Below are positions 9,146-17,368 of a stretch of DNA of 32,455 nt, in pieces. The stretch is from contig CAKPST010000022.1 in the NCBI GenBank assembly GCA_934183355.1, positions 1-32,455 of the forward strand. Direction: 5' to 3'. Positions within the stretch are counted from its first letter, which is position 1. Every line of letters begins with the position of its first letter. The notes beneath the pieces are model-generated. The model made no database searches, had not been told where the DNA came from, and saw nothing but the letters and a program-made list of their open reading frames with translations. The stretch is from an uncultured Prevotella sp. GTDB lineage: Bacteria; Bacteroidota; Bacteroidia; Bacteroidales; Bacteroidaceae. Made by a program: the position numbers and the translations under genes.

Positions 9146-10015
9146 ATGGAAACGTCAGAGATATTAAAAAAAGTTCGCAAGATAGAAATCAAGACGCGCG
9201 GATTAAGCCAAAACATATTCGCCGGTCAGTATCACTCTGCCTTCAAGGGTAGGGGAATGGCATTTGCAGAGGTGCGCGAGTATCAGTTTGGTGATGATGT
9301 GCGCGACATCGACTGGAATGTCACGGCACGTTTCCGCAAACCATACGTGAAGGTGTTCGAGGAGGAGCGTGAGCTGACGGTCATGCTCCTCATTGACGTT
9401 TCGGGTTCGCTTGATTTCGGTACACGCCGCTGCATGAAGTCTGATATGGCTGTAGAGATGGCTGCCACAATAGCCTTCAGTGCCATTCAGAACAATGACA
9501 AGATAGGCGTGATATTCTTCTCCGACCATATCGAGAAGTATATACCGCCTAAGAAGGGTCGCAAGCACATACTCTATATCATCCGCGAGATGCTCGACTT
9601 TCACTCCGCGAGTTGTAAGACGGACATCGGAGAGGCTGTGGCATTCTTCACACGTATGATGAAACGCCGTACTACAGCCTTCCTTATCAGTGATTTCTAC
9701 GACAGACACGACTTTACCAAGCAGATGCAGATAGCCAATAACAAGCACGACGTGATGGCGATACAGGTGTACGACCGCTGGGCGAAGCAACTGCCCGACG
9801 TGGGACTCATTAAGATTAACGACGCTGAGACCGGACATGAGCAGTATCTTGACACATCGAGTCGCAAGGTGCGTCAGGCGCATGCACGCTACTGGATGGA
9901 GCACGAGGCTCATCTGCGCGAGACATTCTCACGCTCAAGTGTCGACTGGGTGTCGGTTGCCACCGACGAGGATTATGTGAAGGCTATGATGCAGCTTTTT
10001 GCCTCAAGAGGCTAA
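9146..10015 (+). CDS. DUF58 domain protein of the Bat operon
   Basis: A 289-residue soluble protein of the DUF58 family, which has a VWA-like fold and is nearly always encoded next to MoxR. The family core REYQFGDDVRDIDWN lies at 44-58, and a metal-ion-dependent adhesion site (MIDAS) pattern D-x-S-x-S is at 84-88 (DVSGS). There is no signal peptide or membrane segment, so it should work in the cytosol beside MoxR, possibly linking it to the membrane VWA proteins BatA and BatB. The exact role is not established. Confidence 0.9.
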   Translation: METSEILKKVRKIEIKTRGLSQNIFAGQYHSAFKGRGMAFAEVREYQFGDDVRDIDWNVTARFRKPYVKVFEEERELTVMLLIDVSGSLDFGTRRCMKSDMAVEMAATIAFSAIQNNDKIGVIFFSDHIEKYIPPKKGRKHILYIIREMLDFHSASCKTDIGEAVAFFTRMMKRRTTAFLISDFYDRHDFTKQMQIANNKHDVMAIQVYDRWAKQLPDVGLIKINDAETGHEQYLDTSSRKVRQAHARYWMEHEAHLRETFSRSSVDWVSVATDEDYVKAMMQLFASRG

Positions 10016-10083
10016 AGGAGAAAAAGGTGTGGAGAGCACGGCTGGCTAACTGATGCCAGCACATTGAAAAAAGCAAAAACGAT

Positions 10084-11154
10084 ATGAAACGATTGATATT
10101 ATCTGCTATATTGGCAGTGGCTGTGCTTGCAGGTTACGCCCAACAGGTGAGCGTGGAGTCGAAGATAGACTCTATAGCCATACTCATAGGACAGCAAGCC
10201 CACGTAACTGTTGATGTCACGGCACGACATGGAGCCAAGGTGGATTTTCCGCAGTTCAAGCGCACACAGTATATAGTGCCAGGCGTTGAGGTGCTGGAGA
10301 CCTCCAAGGCAGACACGTCAGACATTGACGGAATGATGCGTGTGAGCAAAACGTTCACACTCACAAGCTTCGACGAGCGTCTTTATGCCATACCCGGCAT
10401 GAAGGTGAAGGTCGACGGCAAGACATACACTTCGAATCAGTTGGCGTTGAAGGTGATCACCTGCGACGTTGACACTTTGCATCCTGAACAATATTTCCCA
10501 CCGAAAGATGTTCAGGACAATCCGTTTTTATGGGCGGAATGGAGTGGGCTGTTCTGGTTGAGCGTCGTTGTGATGCTGTTGACAGTGGCTCTTGCCTATC
10601 TTGGGCTTAGACTCAAGCAAAACAAGCCCATTATCACACGCATACGCATAGTGAAGAAGATACCTGCTCATCAGCGTGCGCTCGACGAGATGAACCGATT
10701 GAAGACGGAGCATTTTGAGACAGCCGACGAACAGAAGCTGTATTACACCCAACTCACAGACACGCTGCGCAAATATATACGCGAGCGTTTCGGATTCAAT
10801 GCTATGGAGATGACAAGCTCTGAGATTATGGAGAATCTACAGAGTGCTGGCGACGATACCATGATGGAGGAGTTGCGTCAGTTGTTCCTTACTGCCGATC
10901 TTGTGAAATTTGCCAAGTATTCGTCGATGTTGGGTGAGAAGGACATGAACCTCGTCAACGCTATCAACTATATCGACCAGACCAAGCGCGATGATGTGCC
11001 AACAGAGGAGAAGATAGTGCCCCAGTTGAGCGAGGACGAGATAAAGACACGCAAAAACCGCATAACGATAAAGTCGCTGATATGGGGCTGCGTTGTAGTG
11101 GTGGTGAGTCTATTGGGATATATAGTCTATCATGTCTATCAGCTTCTGCAATGA
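10084..11154 (+). CDS. BatD-like/DUF4381-like membrane protein of the Bat operon
   Basis: A 356-residue protein with a signal peptide (MKRLILSAILAVAVLAGYAQ, residues 1-20), a periplasmic beta-rich domain (21-150) resembling a reduced BatD, a membrane segment at 154-174, a cytoplasmic charged helical domain (about 185-325) and a second membrane segment at 332-349 close to the C terminus. The cytoplasmic part, with YYTQLTDTLRKYIRERF, recurs in DUF4381/BatD proteins, and the fused BatD-BatE downstream has a similar region after its own membrane helix. The position between DUF58 and batA is a regular one for such a protein. Family naming is tentative. Confidence 0.75.
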   Translation: MKRLILSAILAVAVLAGYAQQVSVESKIDSIAILIGQQAHVTVDVTARHGAKVDFPQFKRTQYIVPGVEVLETSKADTSDIDGMMRVSKTFTLTSFDERLYAIPGMKVKVDGKTYTSNQLALKVITCDVDTLHPEQYFPPKDVQDNPFLWAEWSGLFWLSVVVMLLTVALAYLGLRLKQNKPIITRIRIVKKIPAHQRALDEMNRLKTEHFETADEQKLYYTQLTDTLRKYIRERFGFNAMEMTSSEIMENLQSAGDDTMMEELRQLFLTADLVKFAKYSSMLGEKDMNLVNAINYIDQTKRDDVPTEEKIVPQLSEDEIKTRKNRITIKSLIWGCVVVVVSLLGYIVYHVYQLLQ

Positions 11155-11211
11155 TGAAGCAAGGACGGCTCAATGCCGTCAACATGTTAACTTGTCAACA
11201 AAAGAATTAAA

Positions 11212-12210
11212 ATGGAATTTGCTAATAAAGAATATTTCATATTGCTCATTCTGCTCATACCCTATATAATATGGTATTTGCTGTACAGAAAGAAGAGTGA
11301 GCCAACGATGCGTGTGAGCAGCACAGAAGCTTATCGCAATGCCCCCGTGAGTTGGCGACAGCGTTTGGTGCATGCACCGATGTTGCTACGTTGCTTGTGT
11401 TATGTGTTGTTGGTGTGCGTGCTTGCACGTCCTCAGACTCATAATGCGTGGGATAGTAAGTCGGTGGAGGGCATTGACATAATGATGGCAATGGACGTGT
11501 CGACATCCATGCTTGCAGAAGACCTCAAACCCAACCGTCTTGAGGCAGCCAAGAATGTGGCGGCAGAGTTTATATCGGGACGACCCAACGACAATATAGG
11601 TCTGACCATCTTTGCAGGCGAGGCGTTCACCCAGTGTCCTATGACCACCGACCATGCCTCGTTGCTCAATCTGCTTGGAAGCGTGCGTACGGACATAGCC
11701 GCACGTGGCATCATCTCGGACGGTACGGCGATAGGTATGGGACTCGCTAACGCCGTGTCGCGACTTAAGGTGTCTAAAGCAAAGAGCAAGGTGATAATAC
11801 TCCTCACTGATGGTAGCAACAATATGGGCGACATATCACCGATGACAGGTGCAGAGATAGCACGCAGTTTGGGCATCAGAGTGTACACCATAGCTGTAGG
11901 CACCAACAAGGTGGCTCCATATCCTGTACAGGTGGCAGGTGGAACGCAGTATCTCAATATGCCAGTGGAGATAGACACCAAGACATTGGCAAGTATTGCG
12001 GAGGCAACAAATGGCAGTTCGTATCGAGCCACCAACAATCGTGAGTTGGTGCAGATATACAAGGATATCGACCAACTGGAGAAGACCAAGATGGACGTAA
12101 AGCGTTTCTCGAAGCGCTATGAGGCTTATCAGCCCTTTGCTCTGGCGGCTTTCTTGATGCTTCTTATGGAAGTGTTGCTCAGACTCACTGTTTTACGTAG
12201 AATTCCTTAA
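11212..12210 (+). CDS. batA: BatA, membrane-anchored VWA protein
   Basis: A 332-residue protein with two N-terminal membrane segments (about 8-25 and 58-73), a VWA domain (about 87-290) and a final membrane segment (308-326). The MIDAS is complete: D95-x-S97-x-S99 in DVSTS, T172 in SDGTAIG, and D200 in LLTDGSN. It probably binds a divalent metal and partner proteins at the membrane. In the family, Bat proteins were first linked to aerotolerance in Bacteroides fragilis, though their mechanism remains uncertain. It lies 17 bases before batB, its closest paralogue. Confidence 0.92.
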   Translation: MEFANKEYFILLILLIPYIIWYLLYRKKSEPTMRVSSTEAYRNAPVSWRQRLVHAPMLLRCLCYVLLVCVLARPQTHNAWDSKSVEGIDIMMAMDVSTSMLAEDLKPNRLEAAKNVAAEFISGRPNDNIGLTIFAGEAFTQCPMTTDHASLLNLLGSVRTDIAARGIISDGTAIGMGLANAVSRLKVSKAKSKVIILLTDGSNNMGDISPMTGAEIARSLGIRVYTIAVGTNKVAPYPVQVAGGTQYLNMPVEIDTKTLASIAEATNGSSYRATNNRELVQIYKDIDQLEKTKMDVKRFSKRYEAYQPFALAAFLMLLMEVLLRLTVLRRIP

Positions 12211-12227
12211 TGTAAAGAAGACAAGAA

Positions 12228-13256
12228 ATGTATAAGTTTGAAGACCCCTCATATTTGTGGTTGTTGTGGATCGTGCCGTTGCTGGTGGCATTGAGGTACT
12301 TCTTTCTGTGGCGCCGTGGCAGAATGTTGCGCAAACTTGGCGACATAGACATATTGCGTAGGCTGATGCCAGACGTGTCGTCTACGCGCCGCATGTGGAA
12401 GTTCTGGATACTGATGGCAGCTATATCGCTCTTCGTAGTAATGTTGGCGCGTCCGCAGATGGGCTCAAAAGTGTCCAATGACAAGCGCAATGGCATAGAA
12501 ACCATCATTGCTATCGACATAAGTAACTCAATGCTAGCACAGGATGTGGTGCCATCGCGTTTGGAGAAGAGCAAGATGCTCGTAGAGAATCTTGTGGACA
12601 ATTTCACCAACGACAAGATAGGACTCGTAGTGTTTGCCGGTGATGCCTTCGTGCAGTTGCCAATAACGAGCGACTATGTATCAGCCAAGATGTTCTTGCA
12701 GAGCATCGACCCGTCGCTCATAGCCACACAGGGCACCGACATGGCAAGAGCTATCAATCTGGCAGCAAGCAGTTTTACGCAGCAGCAAGGTGTGGGTCGT
12801 GCCATTATTCTCATCACCGACGGCGAAGACCATGAAGGAGGAGCCGAGGAAGCAGCTAAGGCAGCACGCAAGAAAGGCATAAATGTATTTATTCTTGGTA
12901 TAGGCAGCACGAAGGGTGCACCGATACCTGTAGGACAAGGTGAATACTTGAAGGACGCATCGGGCAATGTGGTGATGTCGGCACTCAACGAACAAATGTG
13001 TAGACAGGTGGCACAGGCAGGAAGCGGCACCTATATCCATGTAGACAATTCGAGCGATGCACAGGAACGACTCAATGGTGAACTCTCAAAACTGCAAAAG
13101 GGCGAGACACAGAGCGTGGTGTATAGTGAGTATGCCGAGCAATTTCAGGCATTTGCCTTGCTCGTTATTATTCTGCTCGTGATAGACGTGTGTCTGCTCG
13201 AAGTGAAGAATCCACTGTTCAAAAATGTCAGGTTGTTTAAGAAGAAGAGATTATGA
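12228..13256 (+). CDS. batB: BatB, membrane-anchored VWA protein
   Basis: A 342-residue paralogue of BatA with the same plan: membrane segments at about 9-26 and 58-74, a VWA domain with MIDAS D97-x-S99-x-S101 (DISNS), GTDMARA for the threonine and LITDGEDHEGG for the second aspartate, and a C-terminal membrane helix (about 313-330) followed by a basic tail. Its stop overlaps the batC start by four bases (ATGA at 13253-13256), indicating translational coupling and probably complex formation with BatC. Confidence 0.93.
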   Translation: MYKFEDPSYLWLLWIVPLLVALRYFFLWRRGRMLRKLGDIDILRRLMPDVSSTRRMWKFWILMAAISLFVVMLARPQMGSKVSNDKRNGIETIIAIDISNSMLAQDVVPSRLEKSKMLVENLVDNFTNDKIGLVVFAGDAFVQLPITSDYVSAKMFLQSIDPSLIATQGTDMARAINLAASSFTQQQGVGRAIILITDGEDHEGGAEEAAKAARKKGINVFILGIGSTKGAPIPVGQGEYLKDASGNVVMSALNEQMCRQVAQAGSGTYIHVDNSSDAQERLNGELSKLQKGETQSVVYSEYAEQFQAFALLVIILLVIDVCLLEVKNPLFKNVRLFKKKRL

Positions 13257-13939
13257 AGAAATACTTAGTTATAGCATTACTCGCCCTATATGCTGTATGC
13301 GGCATGGCACAAGCAGACCGCCAGTATGTACGTACGGGAAACAAGTACTATCGCCAGCAGAATTTCGTAAAGGCTGAGGCTGAATACCGCAAGGCGCTCT
13401 CTGTAAATGCGGAGAATCCGCAGGCTCTGTACAACCTCGGTTGTGCCTTGATGATGCAAAAGAAAGATTCGGTGGCAGTGCAGCAGTTTCAGAAGTCGGC
13501 ACAGGTGGAGACCAGTCCAATGCGCAAGGCAAAGATATTCCATAACATAGGTTTTGTGTGTCAGAATCACAAGTTGTATGGTGATGCCATAAACGCATAT
13601 AAGGAGAGTTTGCGTAACAATCCAGCCGACAACGAGACACGCTACAACCTAGCCCTCTGCAAACGTCTTGACAAGCAGGATAAGAATCGTCAGAAGCAGA
13701 ATCAGCGCCAGAAACAGGACGACAAGCAGAAGAACAAGGACAAACAGAAGCAAGAGAACAAAGACAAGAACCAGGATAAGAACAAGCAACAGGAGCAGCA
13801 GAAACAACAAGAAAAGATGAGCCGCGATAATGTGGAGCAGTTGCTTAACGCCGCTATGCAGAATGAACAGACAACACAACGTCGCATAAAGGACGCTATG
13901 CGCAACAATCGTTCACGCAAGCTTGAGAAGAATTGGTAA
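13253..13939 (+). CDS. batC: BatC, periplasmic TPR protein with a Lys/Gln/Asp-rich tail
   Basis: A 228-residue protein with a signal peptide (1-21, ending GMAQA). Three tetratricopeptide repeats follow, at about 23-55, 56-88 and 93-137 (for example ALYNLGCALM and ETRYNLALC). Residues 139-188 are almost only K, Q, D, N, E and R and should form a long charged helix or coiled coil. A short conserved end (189-228, with VEQLLNAAMQNE) closes it. It overlaps batB by four bases. The TPRs suggest a scaffold role in a Bat complex outside the inner membrane. Confidence 0.9.
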   Translation: MKKYLVIALLALYAVCGMAQADRQYVRTGNKYYRQQNFVKAEAEYRKALSVNAENPQALYNLGCALMMQKKDSVAVQQFQKSAQVETSPMRKAKIFHNIGFVCQNHKLYGDAINAYKESLRNNPADNETRYNLALCKRLDKQDKNRQKQNQRQKQDDKQKNKDKQKQENKDKNQDKNKQQEQQKQQEKMSRDNVEQLLNAAMQNEQTTQRRIKDAMRNNRSRKLEKNW

Positions 13940-13975
13940 CGAAACAAACCCGATATACACATATATATAATCAAG

Positions 13976-16588
13976 ATGATTAAGAAGACATATTTTTTGT
14001 TGGTTGTGCTCATGCTCTGCACATTAATGGCAAATGCGCAAGGCATACATGTGGCAGCTCCGTCGCATGTGGCGGTGGGCGAGAACTTCCGTGTGGCTTA
14101 CACTGTCAATACCCAGAATGTGGATGATTTCCGTGCAGGCAGCATACCGGCAGGCATACAGGTGATAGCAGGACCATATACATCGCAGCAGTCGAGCTAT
14201 CAGTTTGTCAACGGACACACAAGCAGCTCGTCAACTATCACCTTCACCTACACGCTATATGCAGAGAAGGCAGGCTCGTACACAATACCGGCAGCTCATG
14301 CCAAGGTGGGTGGCAAGACCATTGCCTCGCAAGCAGTGCACATCAGCGTGTCGGGTCAGGCTCGACGTGGCAATGGCGGCGCACCACAGATGCACGATGA
14401 CGAAGATGCACAGGCAAGCAGTCCGAGTGGACACATCAGTGGCAACGACTTGTTTGTGAAAGTAAGTGCCAACAAAAAGCGTGTTCATGAGCAGGAGCCA
14501 GTGCTTCTCACCTACAAGGTGTACACTCTTGTTGACTTGACATCACTCGATGGTAAGATGCCAGACCTAACGGGTTTTCACACACAAGAGGTACCTCTGC
14601 CACAGCAGAAGAGTTTTCATCTGGAGAAACTCAATGGCAAGAATTATCGTTGTGTGACATGGAGCCAATACGTGATGTTCCCACAGATGACGGGCAAGCT
14701 GTCCATTCCGAGCATCACATTTAAGGGTATTGTCATTCAGCAGAATCGTTCGGTAGACCCATTTGAGGCTTTCTTCAACGGAGGTTCGGGCTATGTGGAG
14801 GTGAAGCGCAACATAGTGGCTCCAGGACTTGACATACAGGTGGACCCACTGCCAACTAAGCCTGCTGGATTTTCGGGTGGAGTAGGCAAGTTCAGTATCT
14901 CTGCTCAGCTCAATCATGCCACTGTAAAGGAGGGCGAGCCATTGACACTACGTGTTGTGGTAGGTGGCATAGGCAATCTGAAGCTCGTCAAGCAGCCCGT
15001 TGTGGAATTCCCGAAGAACTTCGAGAAGTATGACCCAAAGGTGACAGACAAGACCAAACTCACAGCCAATGGCATTGAGGGTAACATGATATTCGACTAT
15101 CTCGTTGTACCACGCAACCGTGGCGAATACACCATTCCAGCAGTGTCGCTAGTATACTACGACACTACTACGGAGTCGTATAAGACAATAAAGACCCAAC
15201 CAGTGACAGTACAGGTGGAGAAGGGCGATGGCAAGGCAACTTCGGTGAGCGACTACTCGGAGACCACTGCAACCGACATCAAGTCGATAAAGGAAGGCGC
15301 TGCCGACTACACAGACAGCAGCGAGAGTTTCTTCGGTTCGATGGGTTATTTGGCATCGTTGATAGTGCCATTGTTGGTGTTCGTAGCGATAGTGCTGTTG
15401 TTCCGTCGTCGTGCCATAGAGAATGCAGACGTAGTACGCACCAAGGGTAAGCGTGCCAACAAGGTAGCTACCAAGCGCCTTAAGTCGGCTTACAAACTGA
15501 TGCTTGCTGGTAAACAGGGCGAGTTCTACGATGAGGTGTTGTGTGCTCTTTGGGGATATGTGGGCGACCGCATGAATATGCCAGTAGAGCAGTTGTCTCG
15601 TGAAATGATAGCCGGTACTCTTAGTGAGCGCAGTATCACACAGGAAACTATAGACAAGTTCATAACAGCACTTGACGAGTGTGAGTTTGAGCGCTATGCT
15701 CCTGGCGACGCAGCAGGCAACATGAACAAGACATACGAATCGGCAATGATAGCTATCATGGATATAGAAAACTCAATAAAGGCATCAAAGAAGAACAAGT
15801 CGACCAACGGCAATGACACATCATATACAGGTAAGGCGTTGACAATAGTCCTTATTGTGGTGTTGGCGATACAATTCTTTGTTCCGGTTTCAGCCTCGGC
15901 TATAACAAAGGCAAATGCCGATGCCGAATATGCCAAGGGCAACTATCAACAGGCAGTGATTGACTATCAAGAACTGCTCAAGAAGGGAGAAAGCTCGGTG
16001 TTGTACTACAATCTCGGCAACAGCCACTATCGTCTTGGCAATATCACCCAGTCGATAATAGCATACGAGAAGGCTCAGCGTCTGAATCCGTCAGATAGAG
16101 ACGTTAAGTACAACTTGGAGTTTGTGCGTAGCAAGACTATCGACAAGATAGTGCCAGCCGAGGAGATGTTCTTCGTGTCGTGGTATCATCAGTTAGTGAA
16201 TGCCAATAGCAGCGACGGATGGGCAAAGATAGCCGTAACATTCTTTCTCGTCACATTGGTGATGGTGCTACTCTATCTGCTTGGTCGCAGCGTATGGATG
16301 CGCAAAGTGGGTTTCTATGTTGCCGTAATCTCATTGGTGGTGTTCGTATGCTCCAACATATTTGCTTGGCAGCAGAAACAGGTTTTTGAGCATAGAGACA
16401 AGGCTGTGGTAACAGCACCGACGATAAACGTCAAGAGTACACCTGCCGACTCGGGTACAGATGTCTTTGTGATACATGAAGGCACTGGTGTTATTATCAC
16501 CGACCGCACAATGAAAGACTGGTATTCAGTGCGCCTTGCCAACGGCAAGGAAGGATGGCTGAAGCGCAGTAAGGTTGAGGTCATTTAA
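13976..16588 (+). CDS. batD: fused BatD-BatE protein
   Basis: At 870 residues this is longer than either BatD or BatE alone. The BatD part has a signal peptide (1-21), a large periplasmic beta-sandwich region (about 23-450), a membrane segment at 456-476 and a cytoplasmic domain (480-605). From 620 the sequence reads as a whole BatE: a hydrophobic stretch (620-642) ending in VSASA like a signal peptide, TPRs (649-715, with VLYYNLGNSHYRLGNI), two membrane segments (750-770 and 777-797) and an SH3-like domain (808-869, with INVKSTP and GWLKRSKVEVI). The frame is open throughout and has no ATG at the junction. The internal signal-like helix would serve as a second membrane crossing, restoring the periplasmic placement of the TPRs. 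It ends the Bat series; PAP2 follows after 36 bases. Confidence 0.9.
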   Translation: MIKKTYFLLVVLMLCTLMANAQGIHVAAPSHVAVGENFRVAYTVNTQNVDDFRAGSIPAGIQVIAGPYTSQQSSYQFVNGHTSSSSTITFTYTLYAEKAGSYTIPAAHAKVGGKTIASQAVHISVSGQARRGNGGAPQMHDDEDAQASSPSGHISGNDLFVKVSANKKRVHEQEPVLLTYKVYTLVDLTSLDGKMPDLTGFHTQEVPLPQQKSFHLEKLNGKNYRCVTWSQYVMFPQMTGKLSIPSITFKGIVIQQNRSVDPFEAFFNGGSGYVEVKRNIVAPGLDIQVDPLPTKPAGFSGGVGKFSISAQLNHATVKEGEPLTLRVVVGGIGNLKLVKQPVVEFPKNFEKYDPKVTDKTKLTANGIEGNMIFDYLVVPRNRGEYTIPAVSLVYYDTTTESYKTIKTQPVTVQVEKGDGKATSVSDYSETTATDIKSIKEGAADYTDSSESFFGSMGYLASLIVPLLVFVAIVLLFRRRAIENADVVRTKGKRANKVATKRLKSAYKLMLAGKQGEFYDEVLCALWGYVGDRMNMPVEQLSREMIAGTLSERSITQETIDKFITALDECEFERYAPGDAAGNMNKTYESAMIAIMDIENSIKASKKNKSTNGNDTSYTGKALTIVLIVVLAIQFFVPVSASAITKANADAEYAKGNYQQAVIDYQELLKKGESSVLYYNLGNSHYRLGNITQSIIAYEKAQRLNPSDRDVKYNLEFVRSKTIDKIVPAEEMFFVSWYHQLVNANSSDGWAKIAVTFFLVTLVMVLLYLLGRSVWMRKVGFYVAVISLVVFVCSNIFAWQQKQVFEHRDKAVVTAPTINVKSTPADSGTDVFVIHEGTGVIITDRTMKDWYSVRLANGKEGWLKRSKVEVI

Positions 16589-16624
16589 TATTTCATAAAA
16601 ATAAACAACAAATAGAATAAGAAA

Positions 16625-17323
16625 TTGATAGACATTCAGAATATATTGGAAGCCGACCGCGACTTGCTACTCATGCTTAATGGTAGCAACTCGTTGTTTC
16701 TGGACGTGTGGATGACATTCCTTACGTCAGGATTCACATGGATTCCACTCTATGTGGCACTCCTGTATCTTGTAATCAAGAACAATGAGACTATGACACA
16801 GATACTTCTCATTATAGGTTGTGCTATGTTGTGTGTAATCCTTGCAGATGGAGTAGCCGACTTCTTGATGAAACCCCTCGTAGGACGTTGGCGTCCGAGC
16901 AACGACCCCATCATCAAGTATGCAGTGCAGGTGGTGGGCGGAATGCGTGGCAGTGACTATGGGTTCTTCTCGGCACACGCTGCCAACACATTTTCCATAG
17001 CTATGTTTTTCTGTCTGTTAGTGCGTAGTCGCATATTGAGTCTGTCGCTTGTATTGTGGTCGTTGACCAACTGCTACACACGCATATATCTTGGTCTGCA
17101 CTACCCACTCGACATATTCTGTGGACTCCTATGGGGAGCTATAGTCGGAGGCTTTGTGTACTTTATTTATTGTAAGGTACACAGTCACATAGCCCCAGCC
17201 AACAACTTCATCTCAACTCAGTACACCTCGACAGGATATAGTCTTGACGATATAGACATTGTCGAATTGGTGCTCATTGTTACATTCATCTTCACAGTGA
17301 TAGGTGCCGTCATAATATATTAA
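16625..17323 (+). CDS. PAP2-family membrane phosphatase, TTG start
   Basis: A polytopic membrane enzyme of 232 residues that hydrolyses a lipid or isoprenoid phosphate in the family; undecaprenyl-pyrophosphate phosphatase or lipid A phosphatase activity is possible, but the substrate cannot be told. The three acid-phosphatase motifs are present: KPLVGRWRP (83-91), a variant SAHA (116-119, H118 catalytic) in place of PSGH, and R153 to H159 to D163 in YTRIYLGLHYPLD. The frame has an in-frame stop at 16613-16615, leaving TTG 16625 or an ATG at 16673. TTG keeps the usual N terminus before LNGS and is preferred. A further hydrophobic segment lies at the C terminus (213-232). Confidence 0.88.
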   Translation: MIDIQNILEADRDLLLMLNGSNSLFLDVWMTFLTSGFTWIPLYVALLYLVIKNNETMTQILLIIGCAMLCVILADGVADFLMKPLVGRWRPSNDPIIKYAVQVVGGMRGSDYGFFSAHAANTFSIAMFFCLLVRSRILSLSLVLWSLTNCYTRIYLGLHYPLDIFCGLLWGAIVGGFVYFIYCKVHSHIAPANNFISTQYTSTGYSLDDIDIVELVLIVTFIFTVIGAVIIY

Positions 17324-17340
17324 AAAAGGTAGGCACCTAT
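17300..17340 (+). repeat. inverted repeat across the PAP2 stop codon
   Basis: ATAGGTGCC (17300-17308) is a perfect inverted copy of GGCACCTAT (17332-17340), with a 23-base loop that contains the PAP2 stop (17321-17323). TGACGCTTTTAAT follows, only weakly T-rich. It could form an RNA hairpin between the PAP2 and queA genes, acting as a leaky terminator or stability element. Confidence 0.5.
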
Positions 17341-17368
17341 TGACGCTTTTAATAACAATAGAAAACAA

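Noticed and set aside
9203..9913. 236-residue minus-strand frame opposite the DUF58 gene (and a similar one at 11439-12089 opposite batA)
   Set aside because: Shadows of well-supported genes in an operon read on the plus strand.
13670..13820. Repetitive Lys/Gln/Asp-coding stretch considered as a DNA repeat or a frameshift scar
   Set aside because: It is in frame within batC, and a charged linker of this type is common in BatC proteins. The codons vary, so it is not an expanded DNA repeat.
17324..17368. preQ1 riboswitch before queA
   Set aside because: The short spacer has none of the preQ1-I core sequence; only the inverted repeat at 17300-17340 is present.
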